64,000 nucleotides of DNA from SZUA-430 sp964547645. Its GTDB lineage: Bacteria; Pseudomonadota; Alphaproteobacteria; Micropepsales; Micropepsaceae. Shown piece by piece: positions 8,346 to 18,156 of the stretch. The stretch covers positions 1 through 64,000 of the forward strand of contig CAZJOM010000001.1 in NCBI GenBank assembly GCA_964547645.1. Reading direction: 5' to 3'. The notes below the pieces were generated by a model, which worked only from the letters and a program-made list of their open reading frames with translations, was not told where the DNA came from and did no database searches. Position 1 is the first letter of the stretch, and every line of letters starts with the position of its first letter. The translations under genes were made by a program, and so were the position numbers.

Positions 8346-10501
8346 TCAGTTCGGCTTTGCCGCACCCCCGAAACACTTCGGTCCGGCGAGATAGCTCTCG
8401 ATCAACCCAAGCGTCTCGCGATGCCACTCCGGCCACCACGGCAGCTGATGCCACATGTCCTTGATCTCGTGATACTCGATATCCTTCCCGGCAGCTTTCA
8501 TCGCTGAATAGAAGTCGCGGCTATGGCGAGCCTCGACCGTAATATCCCGATCCCCGTGATACAGCATGATCGGAATTGAGGCCTTCGCGACGTTCGCAAG
8601 CGGATTCATGCCCTTGACCGTCCAGCCTTGGACTTCGCGGGCCACAAGATTTTCACCCCACAAATTGCCAAGGCGCTGAAGGTCGGAGACGCCTGCCCCA
8701 GAGATTGCGCAGCGGTAGGGTGGCTTATCCCGCACAACGGCCGCCATGGCCGCGAATCCTCCGTATGAATACCCGAAAATTGCAAGCTTCGATTGATCCG
8801 CAATGCCTTGCGAGACGAGCCACGCAGCGCCATCGTCGTTGTCATCCGACATTTTCTGGCCCCACTCCTTGTCGCCTGCCTTCCAAAGGGTCATACCCCA
8901 GTCGGTCGACCCTCTAAATTGCGGCTGCAGCACAGCGTATCCGCGCGTTGCCAAAAATTGCGTCCACCCGGCTGGATCCCACTCCAAGCTGTCGCGTCCC
9001 CACGGCCCACCGTGGGGAAGAATGACGGTCGGCAAGCGCCCATGACGTGCTTTGTCGTACCCGGGTGGCGTGGTCAGGAACGCTGGAATTTGCAGGCCGT
9101 CACGCGCCGCAAATTTCACGAACTGCGTATTTCCAAGCGTGCCTGGATTGATCGCAGGCTTCGACTTTCCAAGAAGCTTCAGCTCTCGCCCATTCTTCAA
9201 CAAGTAGTAGATCGGAGGCTGCTTTGACCCCGACACCATGACAATCGCTAACTGAGCGCTGAGATTCCGATTGAGAAACGAAACAGTGTTACCTGCAAAT
9301 TGCTTCTGGAGCGCACGCTGAATCGGTCCCCAATAGTTATCGACAAACACTTGCTCGAAACTCGGCCCGGCAACAACGTAGCCAGCAACGCCGGCTGGCG
9401 CCTTCGCTTCAAGGTCGTTCATGCCTATGGCGCCGACGAGATCGGCCTGGGCCGATGCGAATACGGGTTCGCTATCCCAAGTGCGCGACGCGATATCGTA
9501 CAGTCGGATTTCGGCGAACTCGGACGTTCGATTGCTGGACACATAGAGCTTGTTCGGATCGGCGTCGAAGAAGCCAAGCGGCAGGATGGTCCGGCGCTCC
9601 TTCACCAAGTATCCTAGTTCCGGATGCTCTTCCCANNNNNNNNNNNNNNNNNNNNNNNNNNNNNNNNNNNNNNNNNNNNNNNNNNNNNNNNNNNNNNNNN
9701 NNNNNNNNNNNNNNNNNNNNNNNNNNNNNNNNNNNGCAGGATGGTCCGGCGCTCCTTCACCAAGTATCCTAGTTCCGGATGCTCTTCCCAGGCCCCAGTG
9801 CTTCGATTGCGCACTTCGCGCACCAGCCTGAACCCATCACCCGTTGTTACAATCTTCTCTTTGATCATCACGGAGCCGTCGCGCGGATCGTCAAGCACAA
9901 ACGATTCGTCACCCGCAAATCTCATGACCCGATCGACGCTCATCGCTTTTACATTCAGCGCAAGAATCTCGGTTGCCATTAGAGCAACGTTGAACCGCGC
10001 AATAAGATACCGGTTTGGATCCTGTAGATTGCCCCGTTGAATGATCGAGTAGGTGACGCCCGTCGTCTCTAGGTCCTTCGCCGTGTCGGACATCGTTCCC
10101 CTCGTCGCGAAGGGCTGCTGGAACGACTTGCCTTCAAGATCGGTCACAACGGCTTGGCTCGTGCTGGTCTTCAAGCCATCGACGGTGATCGGCTGATCGG
10201 CGAAGAAAATCAGGCGCTCGTTGCCGAGGAACGTGACCGCAATGGGCCGCATGTTCGTGGAAGGGATCCACACCGGCGGCTTTGCCAGATTGTCGACATC
10301 CCAAATCGAAATAACGGGCCATTTGTACTTCGGCGTGCCAACCAAGCCCGCCAGATGCTTTCCATCCGGCGAAAGCACCAAGCCCTCCACCGCCGGCAAC
10401 TGCGCAATCGCTTCTATAGAAAGAGGCGTGGTCTGCAGTGGCTCGGCAGGAGCGGCCGCAGCCCCAAAAATCAAAGCCAAGGCACAAATCGTGGCACGCA
10501 T
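8346..10501 (-). CDS. S9 family prolyl oligopeptidase-like peptidase (interrupted by assembly gap)
   Basis: An N-terminal secretion signal (hydrophobic, cleaved near AAAAPA) is followed by a beta-propeller-like region and a C-terminal alpha/beta-hydrolase domain. The catalytic triad is recognisable: Ser in GYSYGGFA, Asp in HGDRD, His in MWHQLPWWPEW. The frame is broken only by 100 Ns at 9636-9735. Collapsing the Ns together with one copy of the flanking 55-bp duplication gives exactly 2001 bases, one uninterrupted 666-residue protein, which is normal for secreted S9 dipeptidyl-type peptidases. GGAG lies upstream of the ATG. It diverges from a TonB receptor gene, suggesting joint use of imported or surface peptides. 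Confidence 0.88.
9581..9790. other. Assembly gap of 100 N with identical 55-bp flanks
   Basis: Bases 9581-9635 and 9736-9790 are identical over 55 positions and sit directly either side of exactly 100 Ns. This is what a scaffolder leaves when two overlapping contig ends are not merged. Removing the Ns and one copy restores the peptidase reading frame perfectly. Confidence 0.95.
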
Positions 10502-10755
10502 TTCTTGCTCTCCGGATGGTGGCGGACGTCCAGCATCCTTGGTGTCCGTCCAGGGTCAAGCTGAGTCAGCCGTCGGTTGTGCGAACAGCTGGCTGCACGG
10601 AATGTGATCGAAATGCAACAATGCGTAGAGTCGAACCGTGACCACATGCCCACAGTTGTAAGTTTACGGGACGGCCAGTATCGTAATCCATTCAAATGAC
10701 CGTGACGCCCCCTGGGAGAGGTGGCCGCGATCATTGGTTTTGGTGGGGGCAGTAG

Positions 10756-13700
10756 ATGAAAGTTCAGCGGATGCAGGCTCTTGGTAGGGCCGCACTTGTT
10801 CTGTTTGCCGGTTCGATTCTTGCGGTCTCGGCCGACGCGATAGCGCAGCCGGCGACCGATCCGGCGGCCACTGAAACAGAGAAAAAGCCAGAGGAAACGA
10901 AACCGGTCGAAAAAGTCGTCGTTACCGGTTCGCGCTTGAAACGGAACGAGTTCACGTCGTCCTCGCCGATCCAGGTGATCACGACTGAAGAGTCGACGCT
11001 TGAAGGACTGCAAGATACTGCCGACATCCTCCAGGGTTCTTCCGCTGCAGCTGGATCGCAGCAAATCAACGCCACATTTGGCGGCTTTGTTACACCGGGC
11101 GGGCAAGGCGCGACGTCGCTCTCGCTCCGCGGGTTGGGAGCGCAACGCACGTTGATCCTGGTCAACGGCCGCCGCTTGGCACCAGCGGGATCACGCGGTC
11201 AGCTGGGTAATCCCGACTTGAATACGCTTCCGACGTCGATGATCGAGCGCTTTGAAATTCTGACAGACGGCGGTTCGTCCGTGTACGGATCGGATGCGGT
11301 TGCTGGGGCCGTCAACGTCATCACGCGCCAGAACTATGACGGGATGTCCCTAAGCGCGAATGGAAACATGACCTTCGAAGGGGGCGGCGAAACCTACCAA
11401 TTAGACGGCATTTGGGGGACCGTGTCGGACCGCGGACACCTGACGGTTGCTGCAGAATATTATCAACGCTTCGCGATGACCCTTGGTGACCGCGATTATA
11501 CAAAATGCGCGCAAGACCTGGTGACCGATGCGACGGGGAGGTCACAACTTGGACTGGACAGCGTTCTAGACACCATCGACCCTGCCACGGGTCAGTCTCA
11601 ATGCATCAACACGTTTGAAGGAGTCCTCATTCGAACGACGGGCGGTACTTTTTATCACGTCCCCGGTACGGTTGCCGGCTCCGGCCTCGGCGGATTGAAC
11701 GTTGCTAACTATCAGCGCGTCGGCACGTCTTGGACGCGTTTGTCTCGTACCGCGATCGGCGGCTTTCAGCCGGCTGCTTGTGGCTTTTTTGCGTGTACCC
11801 CGGAACAGCAATACGCCCTAATGACGCCGGCGCAGCGTGCAGCAACAGAAGCTGCGTACCGCCAATCGCAGGCCGCGTTGAACCAGGATGATCCGAGGAA
11901 CTTGAAGTCGGACGTTGTGCTCCCCTTGGAGCGTGCGTCTCTTTATGTTGAGGGCTCGTACGACTTGTTTAACGGCATCGAGGGCTACACCGAGATGACG
12001 TACAACAACCGAAAGTCGTCGCAGACAGGGTTCCAGCAGCTCTTTCCGCAAATCCCATTCGGGCACCCCTCAAATCCGTTTGGACCGGGGACGTTTGCCC
12101 AGCCCGTCATTCTGGTCAAAAACGATCAAGCCCAAGATGTCGACTTTTTCCGCGGCGTTTGGGGCATCCGCGGGGAATTCGGCAGCCAATTTGGGCCGCT
12201 CAGCGGATGGTCGTACGATTTGTACGCTCAGTGGAGCCGCTCAGACGGAACTTACGAAACCGATTTCATGTACAATGATCGCGTAAATGCCGCCACCTCC
12301 ACGGCGTCCCCTTGCAATGCCGCGCTGATCACCATTTCTGGACCGGTTCCGTGCCCAACGATTGCGTGGCACACCGCGACAATCCTGGAAGGGAATTTCA
12401 GCGACGCGGAGCGCGCGTTTTTGTTCGGTCGCGAGGCTGGCAACACTACCTATGACCAAAAGCTAGTGAACGGGACCATTACCGGTGACGCGTTCAACTT
12501 GCCGGCTGGCCCCGTAGGCGTTGCGCTCGGCTTTGAGTATCGGACGGACGAAATCAACGATACGCCGGGTCCGAACGCTATCGCCAATAACTATTGGGGG
12601 CTGACCACGGCGAAACAGACCGTTGGTACCGATAGCGTCGCGGAACTCTTTGGTGAGTTGTCGATTCCGCTGTTGGCAGGAACAACGCTGGCCGATTCGA
12701 TCACCGTTGACGTTTCAGGCCGTTACTCCGACTACGACAGCTACGGTTCGGGTAGTGTGTACAAGGCGGGCCTAAACTGGCGGATTACGCCTGAGTATCG
12801 CGTTCGCGGGACAATTGGCACATCGTTCCGTGCGCCGGCATTGTTCGAAATTTTCCTCGGTGACCAAACGGGCTTTTTGAACGCGAACCAGATCGATCCT
12901 TGCATTCGCTGGGATGAATCATCGGATCCGCGAATCGTGGCGAGTTGCGGACCCGGTGGCTTAGGTTTGCCGCCAGGGTTTCCCGGCGGCCCCGCTGGAA
13001 CGCTCATCAGATCGGGCGGCGGCGGACCCGGGAATCTGAAGGCTGAAACGTCAGATTCGCAGACGCTTGGGTTCATCTGGACTCCGGATTGGATCGATTT
13101 CTCGGCCGCTGTTGATTACTGGGAGATTGAGATTTTCGACCAAGTCGAACGGCTCAGGGCGAGCACGATCGTGCGTCTCTGTCAGACGCGGTCGCCGCCG
13201 CTCACGAATGGGTTCTGCGCGCTCGTCGACCGAGACACGAACCCGCTCTCGCCTAACTTTGGGCAAATCAATTCGGTCGACCAACGGTACCGCAATGTGC
13301 CCAATCAGATCGCGGACGGCTTGGACCTGCATACGCGGTTCAAGCATGAGTTTAGCTTTGGCACGCTGCGCATATCGTCCAGTACGACGTGGACGTTTAG
13401 CAACGAGACCGACGAAGTCGGCGACGGCGCAGACAACCAGAATGGTGAAGTTTACTTCTCGGACATGGTTGGCAATCTCGATATCGGCTTCGACTATGAG
13501 GACTTCACGTTCTCGTGGTTCGTAGACTATGCCAGCCGCGCCTCGGACGCCGACGACATCAACTTCGGCGGCAGCGTGTTCCCAGGATACGGCGTGGGCA
13601 CACCGTTCGTAGGGCGCTACAAGACCTACACAGAGTTCTATGCATCGCATGACGCATCCGTGCGGTATCGCGCTGCAGATTGGGAAATCACGGCAGGCTT

Positions 13701-13836
13701 ACAAAACGTGTTCGACGAAGAGCCGCCGTCACTGTCGACGGCAACGAACAACCGCTTCGGTAACGCCGCGCTACTTGGTGGACCGTTCGACATCCTTGGG
13801 CGCCGAGCATTCATCACCGTAACCAAAGAGTTTTAG
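10756..13836 (+). CDS. TonB-dependent outer-membrane receptor
   Basis: A 1026-residue protein with a signal peptide (cleavage near SADAIAQ), a short proline/lysine-rich linker, then a TonB-box-like segment and plug domain (VEKVVVTGSRLKRNEF, SLRGLGAQRTLILVNGRR, YGSDAVAGAVNVIT). A long 22-strand-type barrel follows and ends in a C-terminal phenylalanine (TVTKEF), the outer-membrane insertion signal. Size and motifs fit the large receptors of alphaproteobacteria that import peptides or carbohydrates. The gene is divergent from the S9 peptidase across 254 bp, and a small barrel protein follows after 23 bases. This context favours peptide-related import but does not prove it. Confidence 0.93.
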   Translation: MKVQRMQALGRAALVLFAGSILAVSADAIAQPATDPAATETEKKPEETKPVEKVVVTGSRLKRNEFTSSSPIQVITTEESTLEGLQDTADILQGSSAAAGSQQINATFGGFVTPGGQGATSLSLRGLGAQRTLILVNGRRLAPAGSRGQLGNPDLNTLPTSMIERFEILTDGGSSVYGSDAVAGAVNVITRQNYDGMSLSANGNMTFEGGGETYQLDGIWGTVSDRGHLTVAAEYYQRFAMTLGDRDYTKCAQDLVTDATGRSQLGLDSVLDTIDPATGQSQCINTFEGVLIRTTGGTFYHVPGTVAGSGLGGLNVANYQRVGTSWTRLSRTAIGGFQPAACGFFACTPEQQYALMTPAQRAATEAAYRQSQAALNQDDPRNLKSDVVLPLERASLYVEGSYDLFNGIEGYTEMTYNNRKSSQTGFQQLFPQIPFGHPSNPFGPGTFAQPVILVKNDQAQDVDFFRGVWGIRGEFGSQFGPLSGWSYDLYAQWSRSDGTYETDFMYNDRVNAATSTASPCNAALITISGPVPCPTIAWHTATILEGNFSDAERAFLFGREAGNTTYDQKLVNGTITGDAFNLPAGPVGVALGFEYRTDEINDTPGPNAIANNYWGLTTAKQTVGTDSVAELFGELSIPLLAGTTLADSITVDVSGRYSDYDSYGSGSVYKAGLNWRITPEYRVRGTIGTSFRAPALFEIFLGDQTGFLNANQIDPCIRWDESSDPRIVASCGPGGLGLPPGFPGGPAGTLIRSGGGGPGNLKAETSDSQTLGFIWTPDWIDFSAAVDYWEIEIFDQVERLRASTIVRLCQTRSPPLTNGFCALVDRDTNPLSPNFGQINSVDQRYRNVPNQIADGLDLHTRFKHEFSFGTLRISSSTTWTFSNETDEVGDGADNQNGEVYFSDMVGNLDIGFDYEDFTFSWFVDYASRASDADDINFGGSVFPGYGVGTPFVGRYKTYTEFYASHDASVRYRAADWEITAGLQNVFDEEPPSLSTATNNRFGNAALLGGPFDILGRRAFITVTKEF

Positions 13837-13859
13837 CGGCCGCATTGGGGGGCATTGAA

Positions 13860-14777
13860 ATGACTACGCGAATTACATTGATGAGCTCTGCGGCCGTGTT
13901 CGCCATACTTGCTGGCGCTGATGCGGCTCACGCTGGAAATTACGTGTCGATCTTCGGTGGCGGCAATGCCTCGAAGGATGTTGGAGCACGTGCCGGCGCT
14001 GGAGGCGTTGCGAACGCGACGCTTGCAACAACGGTGACGCACTTCACTGCAAGCACGACTCAAGTGCTGAATTTCAGCTTCACCGGGGCATCCAACTACG
14101 CGATGAGCGGAGCCAGTGCCGAAACGGGTTGGGTTCTGGGTGCCGCAATTGGTCACGACTTCAGCGACCTGCTCCCAGGCTTGCGCGGTGAACTTGAGTT
14201 CTCCTTCAGGAACAACAGCCTGAAAGGCGCTAAGCTCCACGCCAGCTTCAACGACGTCGACACGGCGACAGCAACGTTTGCTTTCGCCGGCTTTGTTCGC
14301 TTCCCTGTTGGAAAAGTGAGCATTTTGCCGCCGGGGAGCACCGTAAATTTCGGCGGCGCCACGGGCATCGTCGGGTTTGTGACGACAACGCAGGCGTTTC
14401 AGGCAACGTTCACAGGTACAGCTAATGTGGTAGCGCAGGGGAAAGCGCACACCTATGCGTTGATGGCCAATGTTTGGTACGACATCGATGTTGGAACGTG
14501 GATGAAGCCCTATTTCGGCGGTGGTGCCGGCTTCGCCAAGACGGTCGTCGAGGCGACGGATGTCTACAAAGGTGAAGGTTCTTCGTTTGCGTGGCAGTTC
14601 GGTGCCGGCGTCAACGTAGCACTGGATGCCACCACCTCGCTCGACATCGGTTACCGCGTTATGGACGCTGGAACTGTCGAGTTGGACATCCCGCTACTGA
14701 GCGGCGGCGTGGCTAAGCTTGAGCATGAGGTTAAACATCAGTCCGTGACGGCTGGCCTGACCTTCAAGCTGGAATGA
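13860..14777 (+). CDS. Small outer-membrane beta-barrel protein (porin-like)
   Basis: A 305-residue protein with a signal peptide (cleavage after AAHA near residue 24) and alternating hydrophobic strands rich in G, A, T and F. The C-terminal half contains YALMANVWYDID and PYFGGGAGF, typical of the 8-stranded OmpA-like/Opa surface-antigen barrel family, and ends SVTAGLTFKLE. The ATG at 13860 is preceded by a GGGG stretch; an upstream in-frame TTG adds five unlikely residues. It lies 23 bases after the TonB receptor and is probably co-transcribed. It may be a structural or accessory surface protein. Confidence 0.8.
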   Translation: MTTRITLMSSAAVFAILAGADAAHAGNYVSIFGGGNASKDVGARAGAGGVANATLATTVTHFTASTTQVLNFSFTGASNYAMSGASAETGWVLGAAIGHDFSDLLPGLRGELEFSFRNNSLKGAKLHASFNDVDTATATFAFAGFVRFPVGKVSILPPGSTVNFGGATGIVGFVTTTQAFQATFTGTANVVAQGKAHTYALMANVWYDIDVGTWMKPYFGGGAGFAKTVVEATDVYKGEGSSFAWQFGAGVNVALDATTSLDIGYRVMDAGTVELDIPLLSGGVAKLEHEVKHQSVTAGLTFKLE

Positions 14778-14810
14778 GACATCGCAGGGCGTTTGAAACA
14801 GCCACTGGAT

Positions 14811-14851
14811 AAAAAAAGCGGCAGGTGTCGTTGGGGGCGAACACCTGCCGC
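14811..14851 (-). terminator. Strong intrinsic terminator oriented leftwards
   Basis: An 11-bp perfect stem (GCGGCAGGTGT at 14818-14828 with ACACCTGCCGC at 14841-14851) with a 12-base loop. On the minus strand it is followed by seven Ts (14817-14811). On the plus strand there is no T-tract after the stem, so it primarily terminates leftward transcription, although no leftward protein gene precedes it. Confidence 0.75.
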
Positions 14852-15246
14852 ATTCGACGCCTAGGCGATGGGTTCGACGGGAACGCTTGGGTAGGGGGGC
14901 ATCCCGTCTCTAGGCGCGAAAGAATCAACTCGCACAAACGACTCTAGCAGTCGCACCGGAGCGTAATAGGGGCGTCGGAGGTGATCTTCATTGTGTCACC
15001 GGACGTTCATCTTTTCGCTGGCGACCGGTCATGTTGATAGACGGAGCCTGAACTGTTTCACATCCGCGCAACCGTCAACCCATGACGCTGATCAGTATTT
15101 TCACGTAAACTCAATCAGATAACGTGCTTTGCTACCGCGATCTCTTAGATAGATTTTTGAGAGCTGGCACACTCCAAATATGCAACTTTGACGCGCAGAG
15201 CACGCTCAAGCACTCTTCGGATTGACGAGCCAGGCCCGGCGCGCCC
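14852..15246. other. 395-bp non-coding region with structured segment, possible small RNA
   Basis: No credible protein gene is seen here. Bases 14856-14917 contain nested dyads: CGCCTAG pairs with CTAGGCG and TCCCGTC with GACGGGA. Because a leftward terminator sits directly at the left edge, a leftward small RNA is possible. The plus strand instead shows GGTTCGACGGG (14871-14881) and, 51 bases on, ACAAACGAC in a short frame ending TAA TAG, which weakly recalls tmRNA. The rest (14990-15246) has no feature I can name apart from carrying the promoter of the next gene. Confidence 0.4.
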
Positions 15247-16236
15247 ATGCTTTTCCACATGAATCTGACCCTTGGGACGCTCGACGCCAGCGCAAGACGG
15301 CTTGCCCTGATTTGGGCCGGCGTCTCCGTGATCGCCGTGGTTTCCGTGGTGATCGCGCCGATCGCGGCGTTCGTTCTCATGATCAGTGCGTTCGGGTTGC
15401 CGCACGTTCTCTACGAGCTGCGCTATGTCGATGAGCGGTTCAGCGCGCGCACGCCGCGGCAGGCGCTGGCGATCATCGGCGGGCTGGTCGCCCTGATCGC
15501 GCTCGGGCGAATAGCGAATGGCTTGCACTGGCTGATGGGTGATCCGTTCATTTGGTACGAGTTTTCGCTGGGCGCGTTACTGGCGTTCACGGCAGCGGCG
15601 TTCATGCGCGAAAACCGGCTGCTCGGTGCGGTGATCGGCTGTACGTTTGCGCTAGGCGTGATCTATCAACCGATCTTGACCTTCGTCGTGTGGGCGTGGG
15701 TGCATAATCTGACGCCATTAGGCTTTGTCGCCGAGATCACGGTGGGTGAGGAGCGGCGGCGATGGATTCTGTTGCTCGGCGTGCCGTTCTTCGCGTTGCC
15801 GGCGCTGGTCGCGACAGGTGTGTTCCACCAGATGGGCGCGTTGTTGTTCCACATCGAGGCGACGCAATCGCTTTCGATGTTCGGCGCAGGCGACAAGCCC
15901 CTGCTCTCTTTCCTGCCGCCGGGCTTCACGGACATGCACTTGTTCTCGGCCGCGGTCGTGGCGCAGTCGATGCACTACGTTGCCGTGATCGTATTGCTGC
16001 CGCAACTTCTGAAGGCAAAGAACGGCGGGCGCCAAGAGACGATCGTACCGTGGCCAAGTTGGCGCGTGTTCGCGGGCGCAGTGGCGGCGATTTCAGTGGT
16101 GGCGTTCGGGATCTATGCGGTCGCCTATACCGATGCGCGGGCCGGCTACAGCGTGGCGGCGGCGGTCCACGCGTGGATCGAACTGCCAATCCTTCTCATG
16201 GCCGTGGGCCAAGGCTTCACATCATTGCGTAGATGA
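15247..16236 (+). CDS. Polytopic membrane protein with many intramembrane histidines, unknown function
   Basis: A 329-residue protein predicted to cross the membrane eight or nine times. Histidines recur at or near helix borders: FGLPHVLYE, WAWVHNLTP, GVFHQMG, QSMHYVAV and VHAWIELP. This pattern recalls membrane metalloenzymes such as the Brp/Blh carotenoid-oxygenase family, but I do not see enough to assign it. Two in-frame ATGs (15247 and 15259) are possible starts, neither with a strong ribosome-binding site. Its 3' end overlaps the convergent small membrane-protein gene by 20 bases. No operon partner is visible. Confidence 0.7.
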   Translation: MLFHMNLTLGTLDASARRLALIWAGVSVIAVVSVVIAPIAAFVLMISAFGLPHVLYELRYVDERFSARTPRQALAIIGGLVALIALGRIANGLHWLMGDPFIWYEFSLGALLAFTAAAFMRENRLLGAVIGCTFALGVIYQPILTFVVWAWVHNLTPLGFVAEITVGEERRRWILLLGVPFFALPALVATGVFHQMGALLFHIEATQSLSMFGAGDKPLLSFLPPGFTDMHLFSAAVVAQSMHYVAVIVLLPQLLKAKNGGRQETIVPWPSWRVFAGAVAAISVVAFGIYAVAYTDARAGYSVAAAVHAWIELPILLMAVGQGFTSLRR

Positions 16237-16534
16237 ACTCGCCCGCGCCCCAGGACGCAGCGTTGGCAAGAACGGAGAACACTGCGGCTTCGTCCCAGCG
16301 CGTCGTTGCGATCGCGCGGTAGCCCAGCGTCTCGGCCGCGATGATGAAACCTTCCAAAATCGGCGTCGTCAGCCCATCAAGCACGGTGCGGACACTATAG
16401 AAGATCGCCCAGAGGATCGGATGCGTAACCGTGGTTCCGGCGATGGCGGCGCCCGCACAGAGAAGCGGCTTTCGTCTGAACCAGAGCGCAAGCAGCCCCG
16501 CTACCGGCGCTTCGATCGCGAAGGTCAGTGCCAT
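16217..16534 (-). CDS. Small multi-pass membrane protein, unknown function
   Basis: About 105 residues with three or four hydrophobic segments (AIEAPVAGLLALWF, GAAIAGTTVTHPILWAIFY, LEGFIIAAETLGY, a C-terminal segment). The ATG at 16534 lies 14 bases after the murJ stop, with a close GAGG. A GTG at 16561 overlapping murJ is an alternative. It is likely co-transcribed with murJ. I do not recognise the family. The 3' end overlaps the facing gene by 20 bases. Confidence 0.6.
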   Translation of the reverse strand: MALTFAIEAPVAGLLALWFRRKPLLCAGAAIAGTTVTHPILWAIFYSVRTVLDGLTTPILEGFIIAAETLGYRAIATTRWDEAAVFSVLANAASWGAGEFIYAMM

Positions 16535-16548
16535 CGCCTCAAGCTGCG

Positions 16549-18057
16549 TCAACGCTTCCACCCAAAGCCGACGAGCGACACGCCATAGGCAACAAGTGTC
16601 GCCACTCCCAGTATTGCGGCGAAGACCAACGCGCGGAGGTGCGGGAGCGCCGGCAGCGAATCCGCGAGCGGTTCCGCCAAAAGCCAGGCAACAATGGCTG
16701 CGAACATAGTCGCGCAAATGATACGCAAGCCGTTGTCGATCAGCTGCGTGTCGACCTTAAGCAGGCCGCGCGACCAGGCGAACGCGGCTAGGGTGATGAC
16801 GTTTATCCAGGTGCCGATGGCCGTACCTAGCGCAAGACCCTCAACGCCAAAATGAAGGCCGACGATCAAGCCGAACTTGACGGCGAGGTTGCAAAACATC
16901 GCGATCATGGTTGCGATGACGGGCGTTCGTGTGTCGCCGCCCGCGTGGAACAGCGGTGTGACCGTGCGCAAGACGACGAACGCCGGAAGCGCCCACGAAT
17001 AAGCGACGAGCACGGAGGCGGCGGCATTCGCCGCTTCGACGTCGAAGGCGCCGCGCGCAAAGAGACCCTGCATTATCGCCTCAGGGAACACAACAAACGC
17101 CGCCAGGCACGGCATGGTCAGCAGCAGGCCCATTTCGGTGCCGCGGTTGAAGGCGCGCGCGGTCTGCGTTGTGTCACCGGCGTGAGTGCTACGCGACATT
17201 TCGGGCAAGAGGATCGTGCCCAGCGCAATCGCGATCACGCCCATCGGCAGCTGGTTCACACGATCGGCGTAGTAGAGCGATGTATAGGCGCCGGCGCCGA
17301 GGTAGCTGGCCAAGATCGTGTCGGCGAACAATGCAAGTTGCACGCCGGCCGCGCCCAGCGTCGCGGGTCCGAAGCGTTTGAGGAACTCGCGGGCACCAGC
17401 GTCGGCGGTTGGAAACGCCGGCGTCACAGGAAGCCTCGCGGCCCGGGCGGCGCCGACGAGCAGCAGCACTTCAAGGACGCCCCCCGCGACCACGCCCCAG
17501 GCCGCCGCGTGCCCCGCACTCGGGAAGAGGAAAGCGATAACGAGCGCGCCAGCCATGGCAATATTCAAGAGGATCGGGGCAGCCGCGGCTGCCCAGAACT
17601 TCTTCTCCGCGTTCAGCATGCCGCCCAGGTGGGTCACGACCGCGATGCAGATGAGATAAACGAATGTGATGCGCGTGAGATTGACAGCCAGCGCCATTTG
17701 CTCCGGCTTGTCGATATAGCCGGGCGCTAGCACGGCAACGAAAAACTCCGTCGCAACCAGTGCGATCACCAGCAGCACGAGTTGCACTACGATTTGCCAG
17801 CCCAGCATGACGCGCGAGAAATGGTGCGCCTTCGCGGGGCTCTCCGCGCGCAGGCCCGTGTACATCGGCACAAACGCGGCGTTGTACGCGCCCTCGGCGA
17901 AGATCGTGCGGAAATGGTTCGGTAAGCGGAACGCGACGAAGAACGCATCCGACAACACACCATGGCCCAGGATCGGGGCCATAACCATGTCGCGCACCAG
18001 GCCTGCGATGCGGCTCAAAAGCGTAAAACCGCCGACGGAAAGCAGGGAGCGGAACAT
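16549..18057 (-). CDS. murJ: MurJ lipid II flippase
   Basis: A 502-residue protein with about 14 membrane helices that belongs to the MOP exporter superfamily. It flips lipid II across the inner membrane for peptidoglycan synthesis. Diagnostic stretches include LLSRIAGLVRDMVMAPILG at the N-terminus and SDAFFVAFRLPNHFRTIFAEG next to it, with the family arginines in place. YYADRVNQLPMGVIAIALG in the middle is also typical. The ATG at 18057 fits the family length of about 510; the much longer open frame upstream is not supported. The small membrane-protein gene follows it closely. Confidence 0.95.
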   Translation of the reverse strand: MFRSLLSVGGFTLLSRIAGLVRDMVMAPILGHGVLSDAFFVAFRLPNHFRTIFAEGAYNAAFVPMYTGLRAESPAKAHHFSRVMLGWQIVVQLVLLVIALVATEFFVAVLAPGYIDKPEQMALAVNLTRITFVYLICIAVVTHLGGMLNAEKKFWAAAAAPILLNIAMAGALVIAFLFPSAGHAAAWGVVAGGVLEVLLLVGAARAARLPVTPAFPTADAGAREFLKRFGPATLGAAGVQLALFADTILASYLGAGAYTSLYYADRVNQLPMGVIAIALGTILLPEMSRSTHAGDTTQTARAFNRGTEMGLLLTMPCLAAFVVFPEAIMQGLFARGAFDVEAANAAASVLVAYSWALPAFVVLRTVTPLFHAGGDTRTPVIATMIAMFCNLAVKFGLIVGLHFGVEGLALGTAIGTWINVITLAAFAWSRGLLKVDTQLIDNGLRIICATMFAAIVAWLLAEPLADSLPALPHLRALVFAAILGVATLVAYGVSLVGFGWKR

Positions 18058-18156
18058 AGGGGGCGCGCGAATCCGGACTAACGTGCCCCAGATTGGCATG
18101 GAACCGGGGGCCTGCGATAAGGGGCAAACGTCACAGGGTAGCTGAGGGATCGCTAG

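Noticed and set aside
14864..14985. A confident tmRNA (ssrA) call
   Set aside because: Only short motif similarity exists; the tag lacks a hydrophobic AA end, no acceptor half with T-arm and CCA is visible, and a terminator faces the other way. Kept only as a weak observation.
16852..17730. 292-codon frame opposite murJ, and similar antisense frames opposite the SPFH gene (2194-3006) and the DUF885 gene (3142-4023)
   Set aside because: Composition is unusually charged or His/Arg-rich, no family motif is visible, and each lies wholly inside a well-supported gene on the other strand.
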